DNA of 64,000 bases from Alteromonas sp. CI.11.F.A3 (GCF_032925565.1 NZ_CP136708.1:3224001-3288000); one strand, 5' to 3'. Numbered from the stretch's first letter, positions 27,981 to 38,124 are shown. Made by a program: numbers and translations. Notes: generated from the letters alone by a model not told the origin.

Positions 27981-30050
27981 TTAGCCTCTGGCCCAGTAGC
28001 GAATGTCACGAAGTTGTTCGATAAACGCATCGGATTTCATATTTGCGATATCAAGCCATCCATCATCCATAGCGTCACCCAGTCCAGCCGCTTTAATTAA
28101 AGGCATTGCCTCAGCGGTGTAACCTACAAACTTTTGATGAGCCTGTGCATCTGAAATAAAGTCTTTTGCTTCAGGTTTCATTGATAGAGATTTTGCACCA
28201 TCTTCTGAAAGTAACAATAGTACTGCATCGTAAAGCACCGATGGCCCACCATCTATTTTTTGATGCGCCGCGATATGCTTGCCTTTGCTACATGTCACCC
28301 CGCCTACTTTAGGAGCCACTAGTTCGAACATCGCCCCTTCGGCAATAAGCGAATCGATCACATTTGAAAGCGTATCTCCATCAATACCATCTGAAACAAG
28401 AATACCTAATTTGCGTCCTTTGAACGTGCTTGGCGGATTTTTCAAAATACTGAGTGCATCAGAGACTGGTAAGTCTTCTCTGGTTGGCATAGCCGCTTCT
28501 GCAGGTTCAGGCATCTCTAAAAAGCCAAGTTCTTGTGCAACGCTCTCTGCTAAGGCCTTATCAACATTCAGTAAATGAGAAACAACACGCTCACGAATAG
28601 CTAACCGCTCAACCTTCGACAATTCAAATGCGAATGCATCGCGCATATGTTTTTGTTCTGTGTCAGTCTGGCTGATATAAAACTGTCTTGCTTGACTGTA
28701 ATGATCCGCAAAGGTTTCTGAACGATAGCGTGTTTTACTGCCTTCCATCGGCTCCGCATGAGATTGATAGCCCGTCTCGGGACACGCTCTAGGGTTGCTT
28801 TCATCAGCATCCCACGAATTGGGTTCGTAGTTAGCCCGGCCTTTCGGATTTTGCATCGCCATGTGCCCATCTTGCTGAAAATGGCGCATAGGACATTTGG
28901 GTGCATTTATAGGAAGCTGCGTGAAATTTGTACTGCCTAGGCGTTTTAATTGGGTATCTAAGTAGGAAAAATTTCTACCTTGAAGTAAAGGGTCGTTCGT
29001 GAAGTCCATACCCGGCACGATATTTTGGGTACAAAATGCAACTTGTTCGGTTTCTGCAAAGAAGTTATCTACCACTTTGTTCAGCACCATTTTGCCTATT
29101 ATTTTCACAGGTACCTGCTCTTCAGGAATAAGCTTAGTGGCATCCAATACATCAAATTCAAAATTATCTGCAAAGTCTTGGTCAAATACCTGAATGCCCA
29201 GCTCCCATTCAGGAAAATCACCAGCCTGTAGCGCATTCCACATATCTCGGCGGTGAAAATCAGGATCTGCACCGTTAATTTTCAGCGCTTCGTTCCATAC
29301 CACCGATTGCAAACCTTGCTTCGGTTTCCAATGAAATTTAACGTATTTCATTTCACCTTCGGCGTTAATAAACTTAAAGGTATGCACACCAAAGCCCTCC
29401 ATGAAGCGGAAAGAACGAGGTATGGCGCGATCTGACATGGCCCACATCAACATATGGGTAGATTCTGGCGATAAGCTGGTAAAGTCCCAAAAGTTGTCAT
29501 GGGCAGTTTGTGCTTGAGGAAAGCCGCGGTCAGGCTCCTGTTTTGCAGAATGAATCAAGTCAGGGAACTTGATGGCATCTTGGATAAAGAATACGGGAAT
29601 ATTATTACCCACCAAATCCCAGTTACCTTGTTGAGTGTAAAATTTTACGGCAAACCCGCGTACGTCTCTAGCTAAGTCTGGTGAACCTTTATTACCAGCA
29701 ACGGTAGAAAAGCGCGTGAATACAGGCGTTTTTTCGCCTTTACGCTGGAAAATATCTGCTGAGGTAATATCTGACAATGATTCGTAAGTTTCAAAATACC
29801 CGTGGGCCCCAAAGCCTCTAGCATGCACCACACGCTCGGGAATTCGCTCGTGATCGAAGTGAAAAATCTTTTCTCTAAGTACGTGGTCTTCTAAAACGGT
29901 AGGCCCTCGCTGGCCCGCTTTAAGAGAATTTTGATCGTCGTGGACGGGGCAACCTTGCGCCGTCGTCATAGTAGGGTGTCCATTACCCGCGGTTTGATGC
30001 AACTCTCCGCCTTTTCCTTTCTGTCCTTGGTATTTAAACGATTCAGCCAT
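27981..30050 (-). CDS. katE: Large-subunit catalase HPII (KatE type)
   Basis: This 689-residue monofunctional haem catalase converts hydrogen peroxide to water and oxygen. The catalytic His is in [14 protein letters not shown], the distal Asn region is [17 protein letters not shown], and the proximal Tyr is in [15 protein letters not shown]. The last 150 or so residues form the DJ-1/amidotransferase-like domain of large catalases ([32 protein letters not shown]). E. coli HPII has 753 residues; much of the difference is at the N-terminus. A hexanucleotide repeat lies about 220 bases before the start, and the in-frame repeat tail follows the stop. Confidence 0.96.
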   Translation of the reverse strand: MAESFKYQGQKGKGGELHQTAGNGHPTMTTAQGCPVHDDQNSLKAGQRGPTVLEDHVLREKIFHFDHERIPERVVHARGFGAHGYFETYESLSDITSADIFQRKGEKTPVFTRFSTVAGNKGSPDLARDVRGFAVKFYTQQGNWDLVGNNIPVFFIQDAIKFPDLIHSAKQEPDRGFPQAQTAHDNFWDFTSLSPESTHMLMWAMSDRAIPRSFRFMEGFGVHTFKFINAEGEMKYVKFHWKPKQGLQSVVWNEALKINGADPDFHRRDMWNALQAGDFPEWELGIQVFDQDFADNFEFDVLDATKLIPEEQVPVKIIGKMVLNKVVDNFFAETEQVAFCTQNIVPGMDFTNDPLLQGRNFSYLDTQLKRLGSTNFTQLPINAPKCPMRHFQQDGHMAMQNPKGRANYEPNSWDADESNPRACPETGYQSHAEPMEGSKTRYRSETFADHYSQARQFYISQTDTEQKHMRDAFAFELSKVERLAIRERVVSHLLNVDKALAESVAQELGFLEMPEPAEAAMPTREDLPVSDALSILKNPPSTFKGRKLGILVSDGIDGDTLSNVIDSLIAEGAMFELVAPKVGGVTCSKGKHIAAHQKIDGGPSVLYDAVLLLLSEDGAKSLSMKPEAKDFISDAQAHQKFVGYTAEAMPLIKAAGLGDAMDDGWLDIANMKSDAFIEQLRDIRYWARG

Positions 30051-30270
30051 TTCAGTTCCTTATAGAGATAACCTAATTGATTGCGTTGTAACAACGGCTT
30101 AGGATGAAACATGCATGTTTCATAACTGTATGAAGCAAGGAGAATTCCACATAAAATTATTAAACAAAATTAGCAACTTATGTGATAACCCACTTTTAAT
30201 CGTTAAAATAATTACAAATAGAGGGAATATTTTACAGGGGATATAGGAGGCGATAACAACCCGAGTGAGG

Positions 30271-30320
30271 TGGCAATGGCAATGGCAATGGCAATGGCAA
30301 TGGCAATGGCAATGGCAATG
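30271..30320. repeat. Hexanucleotide repeat (TGGCAA)8
   Basis: Eight perfect TGGCAA copies plus TG lie 221-270 bases upstream of the katE start. The unit is a multiple of three and sits outside coding DNA, so copy-number change would alter promoter spacing, not a reading frame. Confidence 0.97.
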
Positions 30321-30364
30321 AAAATAAAGAGGGAGAAAACTAAAGTAAAAAAAATGCCGAATAG

Positions 30365-30391
30365 GTAAAACACACCAAGTAACCTGATGTG
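30365..30391 (-). terminator. Weak terminator after the SDR gene
   Basis: On the reverse strand, CACATCA pairs with TGGTGTG (one G-U) around a 7-nt loop and is followed by TTTT. It is located just past the SDR stop at 30424. Confidence 0.45.
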
Positions 30392-30423
30392 CTCTACTCA
30401 AACATGCTGATTTTAGATAAATT

Positions 30424-31230
30424 TTAACTTAAGTGACTAGCTACAATAGATTCAATCACGTTAACTAATTGCTCTCTATTTGCTGAGTTTTCACCAAATG
30501 GATGTGCAGGCGCAAACTGATTGTTGTCATTATCGAAATATTCACCTTTCACGTTAGCAAACCTATCACCAAGCGCAGCTTCCACAAATATTTTCGCACC
30601 AATTGCTAAATCGCCACCGGCTACCCCATAAGCTTCCTTCACCATTTTACTCCCAAGCAAAGATTTAGGGTTAACAGATACAAACAATGGCCCTGTTGTC
30701 TCATATTTTTCGGCAAAAAAGCGTGTCCACATGGTAATAGCAAGCTTGCTTTGTGCGTATGCCATACCATCACTCATAGAAGGGCCTTGACTTAGCAGGT
30801 CAAAATTAACAGGGGCTTGGGCTGCAGATGACACGTTTACTACTCGCCCACCACTTGGCATAAGTGGTAACAAACGTTTGGTAATGATGAACGGCGCAAT
30901 CGTATTTACCATGAAGCGTACGTCTAAGCCTGCGCTTGTTTCAATTGCAGGAGAATGAAACACCCCAGCATTGTTAATAATAACGTTTATAGCTGAAAAC
31001 GCGTCTGTCACACGAGTAGCAAAATTATCTACTCCTTTGAAGTCGCTTAAATCTGCAACGAAACTAGTAACCTGTATTGCAGGATAATCGGCACATAGCA
31101 TTTGTTCTACATGCTTTAATTTGTCGGCACTTCTTCCGTGAATGACCAAATTATGCCCTTCGTGAGCCAATAATTTAACGGTTTCAAGACCAATGCCGTC
31201 GGTCGCGCCTGTCACTAATATTGTTTTCAT
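30424..31230 (-). CDS. Short-chain dehydrogenase/reductase
   Basis: This 268-residue SDR has the cofactor motif TGATDGIG at about residue 7, the NNAG motif (VIINNAGVF), the catalytic Ser in VVNVSSAAQ and the YxxxK pair in YAQSK. The basic residue in IHGRSADKL suggests NADPH preference. Its ATG overlaps the stop of the upstream flavin oxidoreductase gene by 4 bases (ATGA), so the two are translationally coupled and probably act on one pathway. Substrate unknown. Confidence 0.9.
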   Translation of the reverse strand: MKTILVTGATDGIGLETVKLLAHEGHNLVIHGRSADKLKHVEQMLCADYPAIQVTSFVADLSDFKGVDNFATRVTDAFSAINVIINNAGVFHSPAIETSAGLDVRFMVNTIAPFIITKRLLPLMPSGGRVVNVSSAAQAPVNFDLLSQGPSMSDGMAYAQSKLAITMWTRFFAEKYETTGPLFVSVNPKSLLGSKMVKEAYGVAGGDLAIGAKIFVEAALGDRFANVKGEYFDNDNNQFAPAHPFGENSANREQLVNVIESIVASHLS

Positions 31231-32243
31231 CCGTTCATTCCCTCTTTTTTCAAAATAGTTTGATGACTAAATTCGTCAGAATGGAAATGCGGTAACACCA
31301 TTTCCGACAGTTTCTGTAACGTTTCTTCAACTGGTGTGCGATTAAATCTAAGGTTTAGCGCTACGTGGTTAACGCCACTGTCTCGCAAGACTAAAAGATA
31401 ATCTAATAAGCTGTTTATCCCGCAGCGAACACCTAAATGTATTGGTGATACCGGTGAATTATCGTTTGCGTCTACATCAATATAAAGCGGTTGCATTACC
31501 GGCTTGCTTCGTTTGGTAAAGGTATTTACACGTGAGCGATAACTATCAACCACGTGAGCTTGAATTTTTGGGCTTCTGGGGTAAGTAATTAACCCGTCGA
31601 GATGCTCTGCTCCCCAATTCGGCGATTGTTGAGAGCCCCCTGTGATCATCATAGGAAAGCGTTCTTTGTGTGGCTTAGGCAGTAAATCCAAGGTGCCATT
31701 TACATGACCAAAGCTGTTGTTGATTTGACCGTACCCCTGCATCATGCGTTTAATATATTCCACACTTTCACGGAAGCGTTCGCCTCTGTCATCAAACCCT
31801 CGGTTAATAGCAGGGTATTCTTCAGGTCTATCTCCTGAGGCCACACCTAACACTAACCGCCCGCCGCTGAGTACATCGATACTTGCCGCAGCCTTAGCAA
31901 CTTGTGCGGCATGACGTTGAGGAAGTACTAAGGATGCTACACCTAGCGTAACTGTTTTAGTTAACCCTGCAAGCACGCCAAGATATACAAAAGGGTCGTA
32001 TACCTGCCCTGCATCGCCAAAGGTTGGTACATTAAATAAAACATCTCTTATCCACACGGCCTTGAAGCCTAAGTCTTCTGCAAGCTTCACTCTTTTTATA
32101 TGGTCTTGCATAGTGGGCACAGGCCCATATGGGTAAGATTCGATTGGCACAACTAAGCCTATCGACATACGACCATTGTTAAAGACATTGCAAAAGCCAT
32201 TATTTATGTTCGCAAAATTAAGCGCGTTTGACTCGGTACTCAT
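31227..32243 (-). CDS. LLM-class (luciferase-like) flavin oxidoreductase
   Basis: The 338-residue protein is a bacterial-luciferase-like TIM barrel: FKAVWIRDVLFNVP, VTLGVASLVLPQRHAAQVAKAA, LSGGRLVLGVASGDRPEEYPA. The family binds FMN or F420. Marine proteobacterial members most likely use FMNH2 from a separate reductase, although that is family knowledge and not visible here. It is the first gene of a two-gene operon with the SDR downstream. A 290-base non-coding stretch separates it from asd, which is divergently transcribed. Confidence 0.88.
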   Translation of the reverse strand: MSTESNALNFANINNGFCNVFNNGRMSIGLVVPIESYPYGPVPTMQDHIKRVKLAEDLGFKAVWIRDVLFNVPTFGDAGQVYDPFVYLGVLAGLTKTVTLGVASLVLPQRHAAQVAKAAASIDVLSGGRLVLGVASGDRPEEYPAINRGFDDRGERFRESVEYIKRMMQGYGQINNSFGHVNGTLDLLPKPHKERFPMMITGGSQQSPNWGAEHLDGLITYPRSPKIQAHVVDSYRSRVNTFTKRSKPVMQPLYIDVDANDNSPVSPIHLGVRCGINSLLDYLLVLRDSGVNHVALNLRFNRTPVEETLQKLSEMVLPHFHSDEFSHQTILKKEGMNG

Positions 32244-32535
32244 TTAGGCTGCTAGGGTCTGAAAAACTGTTAGGAGAAGACTACCTTCCTATAGCATGAA
32301 TGATAATTAAGCATTTTAAGAATTAGTTTCAACAAAACATTGATAATGTGCTTACCAAATGTGATTCACTTATATCTATAACGTAATATTTCTAAAAACT
32401 CGCTAGCCAGCGTTTTAAATTGTTTATAGACTGCAGGCATAATAATGAAAATGCGACAGGTATAGGGTTGGCAGGGTGATATCACCGTTAGTTCAACATG
32501 AATACACAGTTTAGTTTTATAGGGTTCTCAAGTTA

Positions 32536-33660
32536 ATGTCTCAACAAAAAGTAGGTTTAGTGGGCTGGCGCGGTATGGTTGGCTCAGTGTTAATGCAGCG
32601 CATGCAAGAAGAGCAAGATTTCGCGCACATTGAACCCACATTTTTTACCACTTCTCAAAAAGGCCTTCCTGCGCCAGACTTTGCAGGTGCTAACGCAGGT
32701 GTACTAGAAGACGCCTTCGATATTCAAGCGTTAGCTAAGCAAGATATTATTATTACCTGCCAAGGCGGTGACTACACCAAAGAAGTGTACGCTTCACTGC
32801 GCGATACGGGCTGGAATGGATACTGGATAGACGCAGCGTCTGCGCTTCGTATGGAAGACGATGCGGTCATTATTTTAGACCCTGTAAACCGTAAAGAAAT
32901 TGATGCTGGCGTAGAAAATGGCATTCGCACTTTCGTAGGTGGAAATTGCACGGTATCGCTAATGTTGTTAGCGCTAGGCGGCTTGTTCGAGAAAGACTTG
33001 GTTGAGTGGGCTTCACCTATGACCTATCAAGCTGCTTCAGGTTCAGGTGCTAAGCATATGCGTGAACTTATTAGCCAAATGGGCGCTATTCACACGAATG
33101 TAAAAGCAAATTTAGATAATCCAGCCTCTGCTATTTTAGACATCGATAAGCAGGTTGCTGAATTTATCAGAAGTGATGATTACCCTTCTGAGCAATTTGG
33201 TGTACCGCTAGCAGGCAGTTTAATTCCTTACATTGATTCACAGTTGCCATCTGGGCAAAGCCGTGAAGAATGGAAAGCACAAGCTGAAGCCAACAAAATT
33301 ATGGGCTTGTCTGAGCAACCTATTCCAATTGACGGAATTTGCGTTCGTGTAGGCGCGATGCGTTGTCACAGTCAGGCTATCACCATCAAGTTAAAACAAG
33401 ACTTGCCGGTTGAAGAGATTGAGGAAATTCTTGCTGAGCATAACGAATGGGTGAAAGTGGTCCCTAACGACCGTGATGCCACAATGCAAGAACTCACGCC
33501 AGCGAAGGTGACGGGAACACTGTCTATTCCTGTAGGTCGAATTCGTAAATTGACCATGGGGCCTGAGTATATTTCAGCCTTCACTGTTGGCGATCAATTA
33601 CTATGGGGTGCTGCAGAGCCGCTTCGTAGAATGCTGCGTATTGTTCTTGGTAAAGCTTAA
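32536..33660 (+). CDS. asd: Aspartate-semialdehyde dehydrogenase
   Basis: This cytosolic enzyme reduces aspartyl phosphate to aspartate semialdehyde with NADPH, the branch point to lysine/diaminopimelate, threonine and methionine. The 374 residues agree with the gammaproteobacterial form (E. coli 367). The N-terminal NADP motif is [14 protein letters not shown]; the catalytic Cys lies in [16 protein letters not shown] near residue 135; the active-site His region is [13 protein letters not shown]. It is single and closed by a strong terminator. I looked for a lysine-riboswitch-like leader and saw none. Confidence 0.97.
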   Translation: MSQQKVGLVGWRGMVGSVLMQRMQEEQDFAHIEPTFFTTSQKGLPAPDFAGANAGVLEDAFDIQALAKQDIIITCQGGDYTKEVYASLRDTGWNGYWIDAASALRMEDDAVIILDPVNRKEIDAGVENGIRTFVGGNCTVSLMLLALGGLFEKDLVEWASPMTYQAASGSGAKHMRELISQMGAIHTNVKANLDNPASAILDIDKQVAEFIRSDDYPSEQFGVPLAGSLIPYIDSQLPSGQSREEWKAQAEANKIMGLSEQPIPIDGICVRVGAMRCHSQAITIKLKQDLPVEEIEEILAEHNEWVKVVPNDRDATMQELTPAKVTGTLSIPVGRIRKLTMGPEYISAFTVGDQLLWGAAEPLRRMLRIVLGKA

Positions 33661-33712
33661 TCATCCAACGCTTAAAATTACAATGATGTAAACACCTCAA
33701 TAAATAACTACC

Positions 33713-33744
33713 AAAGCCCAGCTTTTTCTAAGCTGGGCTTTTTT
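33713..33744 (+). terminator. Terminator of asd
   Basis: The stem AAAGCCCAGCTT/AAGCTGGGCTTT (loop TTTCT) is followed by more T. It is symmetric enough to act on both strands. Confidence 0.93.
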
Positions 33745-33840
33745 ATGCAATGCTTTTTGTTTAGGTGGGTCCGTTTTTTGTTCAGAGGTTATCTATAGCA
33801 GCCTAATTATGTACCCGTGCTTCTATTTCTTTTCAGAGCG

Positions 33841-34197
33841 CTATTCCTTTTCAGACCAAACGGCAAATTCATTACCACCAGGTTCAATGAAATGAAACCG
33901 GCAGCCCCCTGGAAATTCAAAAATAGGCTTATTCACGTCGCCACCAGCGCCTTCTACCTTGCTTAACGTTTGCGTAATATCAGCACTGTAAAAAACTAAT
34001 AACGCGCCGCCATTTTCTGTAATGCCAGCATGCTCAGCTTTAAAAAAGCCCCCGTCTAATCCTTGGTTAGTAAATGCCGTGTATTCAGGCCCGTAATCGG
34101 TAAATGACCAACCAAATACGGTTTCAAAAAAGCGTTTAGTACTGTTGATATCCAATGTACCGAACTCAACGTAGTTTAGCTTTTCATGTGTTGCCAT
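33841..34197 (-). CDS. VOC/glyoxalase-superfamily protein
   Basis: The 118-residue single-domain protein has the beta-alpha-beta-beta-beta pattern of vicinal-oxygen-chelate proteins: YVEFGTLDINSTKRFFETVFGW at the N-terminus and RFHFIEPGGNEFAVWSE at the C-terminus. The latter includes the Glu position that often binds metal. Such small proteins include glyoxalase-like enzymes, resistance proteins and non-enzymatic binders; function cannot be assigned. AGGAAA precedes ATG 34197. Confidence 0.88.
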   Translation of the reverse strand: MATHEKLNYVEFGTLDINSTKRFFETVFGWSFTDYGPEYTAFTNQGLDGGFFKAEHAGITENGGALLVFYSADITQTLSKVEGAGGDVNKPIFEFPGGCRFHFIEPGGNEFAVWSEKE

Positions 34198-34321
34198 GGT
34201 TTTTCCTCATCTATTCAGGTAGATATGGTGAATACTGTAGTGTTAGCGGCTAATATTCCGTATTATTAACGCGTTAATGTACGTCATCTTCAATAATATA
34301 AAAGCCACATGGAAGTATTAA

Positions 34322-36094
34322 ATGCAAGCTCCTGATTATTCAAACTACAGCCTTGCCGAACTTGAAGATGTGTTAGCCAACATCGACAAAGAGCAATATC
34401 CCGATAGAGTGTCAGCCGTGCTCAAGGAAATAGCCTTAAGACAACCCTTAACAAGCAAAACCGAAACGTCTCAACATCAAGATAGTTCTGATCCTCAAAA
34501 TACTGCCAATCACAACCCAGCATTAGCGGAAAATAGTTACGATGACGAAGCATTGCATGCAAACTGGCTAATTCGTTTTTGGAAAGGCCAAGTATCGTTA
34601 CCTATCAGTTATTGGGTGGTTGGCATTTTAATAACACTTGGTGCACTTGCGCTAAGCTCATTTGTTGAACTTAAAATAGAAAGTGCATCTTCGCGAGCTG
34701 AGCTTGGTATATACATGATGCTTTTGTACGTGGTGTTAACACCCGTGGTTATCTGGCAATCGGTTGGCGTAATTCGCTCTGCCATCCGTCACCCTCATCG
34801 CGGTGGCTCTGCTGGTTGGGCAACAATGGCGATAATAATGACAGTAATAGGAATGATAAATTTCACTGTAGATTTCTATCGGTCAGGGGTACCCATCATT
34901 ACTGAAAGTGTCTCTTTAATTGGCGCTGAATCCACCTATCCCTCTACCAAGTTTAGGGTTTTAAATAATGGTACCGAGCTAGAACTTTATGGCGGTATAG
35001 AAATTGGCTCCGAACTACTGCTGCTAGATGTACTGAAACAGAATGAAAACATAACAACAATACACTTACACAGTATTGGCGGAAGACTTATCGGCGCGAC
35101 TCGTCTTGCTGCTGTAGTCAAAAAATATGGGCTTAACACATTTGTGAAAACCTCGTGCTCTTCGGCATGCACTATTGTGTATTTAGCGGGAAAAGAAAGG
35201 CTATTGGGTGAAGACGGCGTGCTGCAGTTTCACGCTCCCGCATTAGGCGGCAAGTCTATGCATGACAACACAGAGTTAAGTTCCGCGTTTGACCAAGCGT
35301 ATAAAGATGCCGATGTTCCGAATTGGTTTGCGAAAAAAATACAAAATACGCCGAATACTGAACTTTGGGCTCCTTCTCACAAAGAACTTTTACGAGCAGG
35401 TATTGTCAGTAAAGTAGTGGACAGTAGCGCCTACGGGTTCAGTGGCTATGAAGACGAAAGCGAAATAAACACGCAAGCAGTAGAGTCTGGTTTATTGACT
35501 CATGCCTACTTGGTTGCCATGAAAGACAAAGATCCAGATACCTACTATCGAATTGTCGCTATAAATGAAGAAGGTTTACGGGAAGGCGCTTCTATTAATG
35601 CTATTGCAACTCGAGCAAGAGCGGTGTTTGAAGCAAGAATTACGCATTATATCGCTCATGGTAGTGATGCCGACATCGTTAATTATTGGCATGTGATGAT
35701 AAAACAAATGCAAGAGCTTCAAGGGCAATATCCCCTTGCCTGCGCCGCATTTGTGTATCCCGATGAGGTGCCACTAGAATACCATGCCGGGAATGAAGCT
35801 CAGCTATCGAGCGAAGTAAAGGCACTTGAGCTTGAGGTATTGGCAAAGCTAATTGCACATCAGCAGGTAAGCCCCTCTTTGTATTCTGATGAGGAAAGTG
35901 GTGACATCATCACGAATTTAGTTAAAGGCATGCAGGATAGCAGTGAGGCACATTTTGAGGTGGTAGCAGCGCCTAAAGACTTTCTCGAGTCACCAGATAT
36001 TATGTGTGGCGCTGCCATAGAAATTCAGCAGCGATTTATCGATTTTGAAATCCAAAAGGCCGCTAAATTACTAAGAACTATTAGTGCTCAGTAA
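34322..36094 (+). CDS. Membrane protein with ClpP-like periplasmic domain
   Basis: This 590-residue protein starts with a soluble N-terminal part (about 1-85: DYSNYSLAELEDVLANI, then a Gln/Asn-rich linker). Three hydrophobic segments follow at about 98-118, 132-152 and 162-185. Around residues 200-370 it carries a ClpP/crotonase-like fold of the COG3904 kind: TIHLHSIGGRLIGATRLAAV, then VKTSCSSACTIVYLAGKERL and LQFHAP, with the Ser of SSAC a candidate nucleophile. The C-terminal 220 residues are helical and unfamiliar. It may be a membrane-tethered protease; no substrate is suggested. The next gene, 49 bases on, is a lipoprotein in the same direction. Confidence 0.75.
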   Translation: MQAPDYSNYSLAELEDVLANIDKEQYPDRVSAVLKEIALRQPLTSKTETSQHQDSSDPQNTANHNPALAENSYDDEALHANWLIRFWKGQVSLPISYWVVGILITLGALALSSFVELKIESASSRAELGIYMMLLYVVLTPVVIWQSVGVIRSAIRHPHRGGSAGWATMAIIMTVIGMINFTVDFYRSGVPIITESVSLIGAESTYPSTKFRVLNNGTELELYGGIEIGSELLLLDVLKQNENITTIHLHSIGGRLIGATRLAAVVKKYGLNTFVKTSCSSACTIVYLAGKERLLGEDGVLQFHAPALGGKSMHDNTELSSAFDQAYKDADVPNWFAKKIQNTPNTELWAPSHKELLRAGIVSKVVDSSAYGFSGYEDESEINTQAVESGLLTHAYLVAMKDKDPDTYYRIVAINEEGLREGASINAIATRARAVFEARITHYIAHGSDADIVNYWHVMIKQMQELQGQYPLACAAFVYPDEVPLEYHAGNEAQLSSEVKALELEVLAKLIAHQQVSPSLYSDEESGDIITNLVKGMQDSSEAHFEVVAAPKDFLESPDIMCGAAIEIQQRFIDFEIQKAAKLLRTISAQ

Positions 36095-36143
36095 TTAATT
36101 TATATATCAGTAGCTAATAGCTACATCTACCACGGATTAAAAG

Positions 36144-36989
36144 ATGAAAAAGTTATGGCTTGTTATTGGTTTCTTAGTACTGACAGGGTGCTCGTCTAAG
36201 CTTGCATACAATAATCTTGATTGGCTTATTTATTGGTACATGGACGATTATGTAGAGCTTAACGATTCACAAGAAGCTATTTTCGATATTAAGCTTGAAG
36301 GGTGGATTGATTGGCACAGAGAAGAACAATTGGCTTTATATTTGGCCCAACTAGAGCAGATTACCAAAGAGATAAAACAAGATAAATTAAACAAAGCTGT
36401 TATTGCCAATCATCTAAATCAGGCTAATGAACACGTAATGACCTTACGTTCAAAACTAGCGCCTGAGTTAGCAGAACTCGCTTCCCGCTTAAGTGACGAC
36501 CAAGTTATTTATTTGTTCGCTGCCATCCAAAAAGAAAACGACGAAGAGCAAGAAGAGCTTGATGAGTACGACTCAATGTCTGAAAGTGAAAGGCTTGAAA
36601 AGTTAATTGAGAATTTTGAGGAAGGTTTTGAAGAAAATTTGGGTGATTTAACTGACGAGCAAAAAACCATGGTGGCGAACGCCGCACCTCACTTTGCCCG
36701 TACCCGTGGAAACTGGCTTGAATACCGAATAACCATGCAGGATGAAGCCCGCCGACTATTTGCAAGCAGACAAAACACTGAAGCATTTCAGCAGAAGCTA
36801 ACCCATCTACTGACTCACCCCGATGACTACCGCACCGAAGAGTACTTATCGCGCAGAAAGGCAAACCGAGAAGCTTATTTGTCGCTGGCCGATGAATTGG
36901 TTAAGACAATGACCGCTAAACAAAAGTCACACCTTTTAAAAAGGCTCAACAAGATTATTGACGACATAAAGGATCTTCAAGACGATTAA
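36144..36989 (+). CDS. DUF6279-like lipoprotein
   Basis: The 281-residue protein begins with a lipoprotein signal and lipobox LTGC at about residue 16. A conserved start of the mature part follows (YNNLDWLIYWYMDDYVELND), then a long, charged, helical body (KENDEEQEELDEYDSMSESERLEKL). This matches lipoproteins of the DUF6279 type, whose function is unknown. Gene order suggests co-transcription with the ClpP-fold membrane protein. The stop lies only 10 bases from the end of the convergent PanE-like gene. Confidence 0.8.
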   Translation: MKKLWLVIGFLVLTGCSSKLAYNNLDWLIYWYMDDYVELNDSQEAIFDIKLEGWIDWHREEQLALYLAQLEQITKEIKQDKLNKAVIANHLNQANEHVMTLRSKLAPELAELASRLSDDQVIYLFAAIQKENDEEQEELDEYDSMSESERLEKLIENFEEGFEENLGDLTDEQKTMVANAAPHFARTRGNWLEYRITMQDEARRLFASRQNTEAFQQKLTHLLTHPDDYRTEEYLSRRKANREAYLSLADELVKTMTAKQKSHLLKRLNKIIDDIKDLQDD

Positions 36990-36999
36990 TAGCGATTGG

Positions 37000-38055
37000 C
37001 TAGCTAACTGCTATCGCTTCTTGTAATGCAGCTGCGCTTAACATAGGCGACCCATCACTTGCACTTTCAGCCGCTTTAATGAGTTTTACTATTGCTGCAT
37101 TCGCTGGGGTATTCACATGATGGGCTAAACCTAATGCGACAATTTCGCCATTAAGGTAATCGACTTCAGTTTTTCTATTTAGCGCTAAATCTTCATACAT
37201 AGAGGAACGGGCTTGAGGGTCAATTTTTAACGTGGCAGCAGCCACTTTTTTAAACAAGAAGTTAGGCAATGACATAATGTAAGGCATAAGCTTCGGGACG
37301 ACCTTCCCTGTTTTAGCCGGCTCAATACCAGCCGCTTTCATTGTCGCTAGTGCCTCTTTTAAGACTACCGCCATTACCTTTCGATAGGCACTGTCATTCA
37401 ACTGCTCAAGCAACGGCCTACCAGAAAGGGCATTTACGGCGTTATTCAAGTTCATAAGCAGCTTGCCCCACTGCACGCTGGATAAATCTGTATACACGTT
37501 TACCGGTAAATCTGCGCGCTCAAATAGAGTGACTAAGTCACCCGCCTTGCCTGAACCGTCTTCAATACACAAATCGCCTTCCGTGCCGCAATGAAAATGC
37601 CCGTCGCCCTGCCCCAACACGTTAAATGGAACCATGCCTTTCATGACCGTATGATTCGGTAAGCATTCTGATAGCACTCGTCCGTTTCTTACCCCGTTTT
37701 GAAAGCTGATGACAACCGGATTATCCTTCAACGGATCGCTATTTTCATATTGCGCAATAAGCGACGCGGCCTCTTTAGTATCACCACTTTTTACGCACAC
37801 TAAAATATAATCAGCGCGCGCCATTACCTCAGCATTTTCAGTAAAGCTAATATCTGCCGGTTTAAGTTTGGTATTCCTGCCCCGCCAATCGGTTAACGTT
37901 AAGCCGCTATTCGCAATTTGACTTTTAAGTCTTGCACGGCCAATCAAGTTGACATTCGCGCCGATAGACAGCAGACAACCACCTAAATAACACCCAATGC
38001 TCCCAGCGCCCAATATAACGATATTCGCTGTGTTTGCTGTTTCTATCTTGCTCAT
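37000..38055 (-). CDS. Ketopantoate reductase-family protein (PanE-like)
   Basis: The 351-residue NADP-dependent reductase has the N-terminal Rossmann loop ILGAGSIGCYLGGCLL. The middle shows SFQNGVRNG and KLLMNLNNAVNAL (with the conserved Lys and Asn). The helical C-terminal domain contains SSMYEDLALNRKTEVDYLNGEIV, the typical substrate-binding stretch. Members reduce 2-dehydropantoate to pantoate for coenzyme A; paralogues with other substrates are common, and this one is longer than E. coli PanE (303), so panE itself is not certain. It shares direction with glpT upstream. Confidence 0.85.
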   Translation of the reverse strand: MSKIETANTANIVILGAGSIGCYLGGCLLSIGANVNLIGRARLKSQIANSGLTLTDWRGRNTKLKPADISFTENAEVMARADYILVCVKSGDTKEAASLIAQYENSDPLKDNPVVISFQNGVRNGRVLSECLPNHTVMKGMVPFNVLGQGDGHFHCGTEGDLCIEDGSGKAGDLVTLFERADLPVNVYTDLSSVQWGKLLMNLNNAVNALSGRPLLEQLNDSAYRKVMAVVLKEALATMKAAGIEPAKTGKVVPKLMPYIMSLPNFLFKKVAAATLKIDPQARSSMYEDLALNRKTEVDYLNGEIVALGLAHHVNTPANAAIVKLIKAAESASDGSPMLSAAALQEAIAVS

Positions 38056-38124
38056 GATTAACCTGCTGCCAGATTTAAATACAACTAAATACTACAATAT
38101 CACCCGATAAATAAACCTTATCAC

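Larger units (their letters stand above)
30051..30423. other. Catalase upstream region
   Basis: This 373-base region holds the katE promoter, a run of eight TGGCAA units (30271-30320) and a weak terminator for the SDR gene (30365-30391). An apparent reading frame with alternating His-Cys is only the translated repeat. Confidence 0.6.

Noticed and set aside
30120..30401. Reverse-strand open frame with alternating His-Cys residues
   Set aside because: It is only the TGGCAA repeat read in a frame that happens to be open; it has no ribosome binding site and spans a terminator and the katE upstream region.
32475..32486. 12-bp palindrome GGTGATATCACC upstream of asd
   Set aside because: Perfect palindromes of this length are expected several times by chance in 64 kb, and no repressor gene or second copy supports it.
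32244..32535. Lysine riboswitch before asd
   Set aside because: I looked for the conserved lysine-riboswitch core and a leader terminator and found neither.
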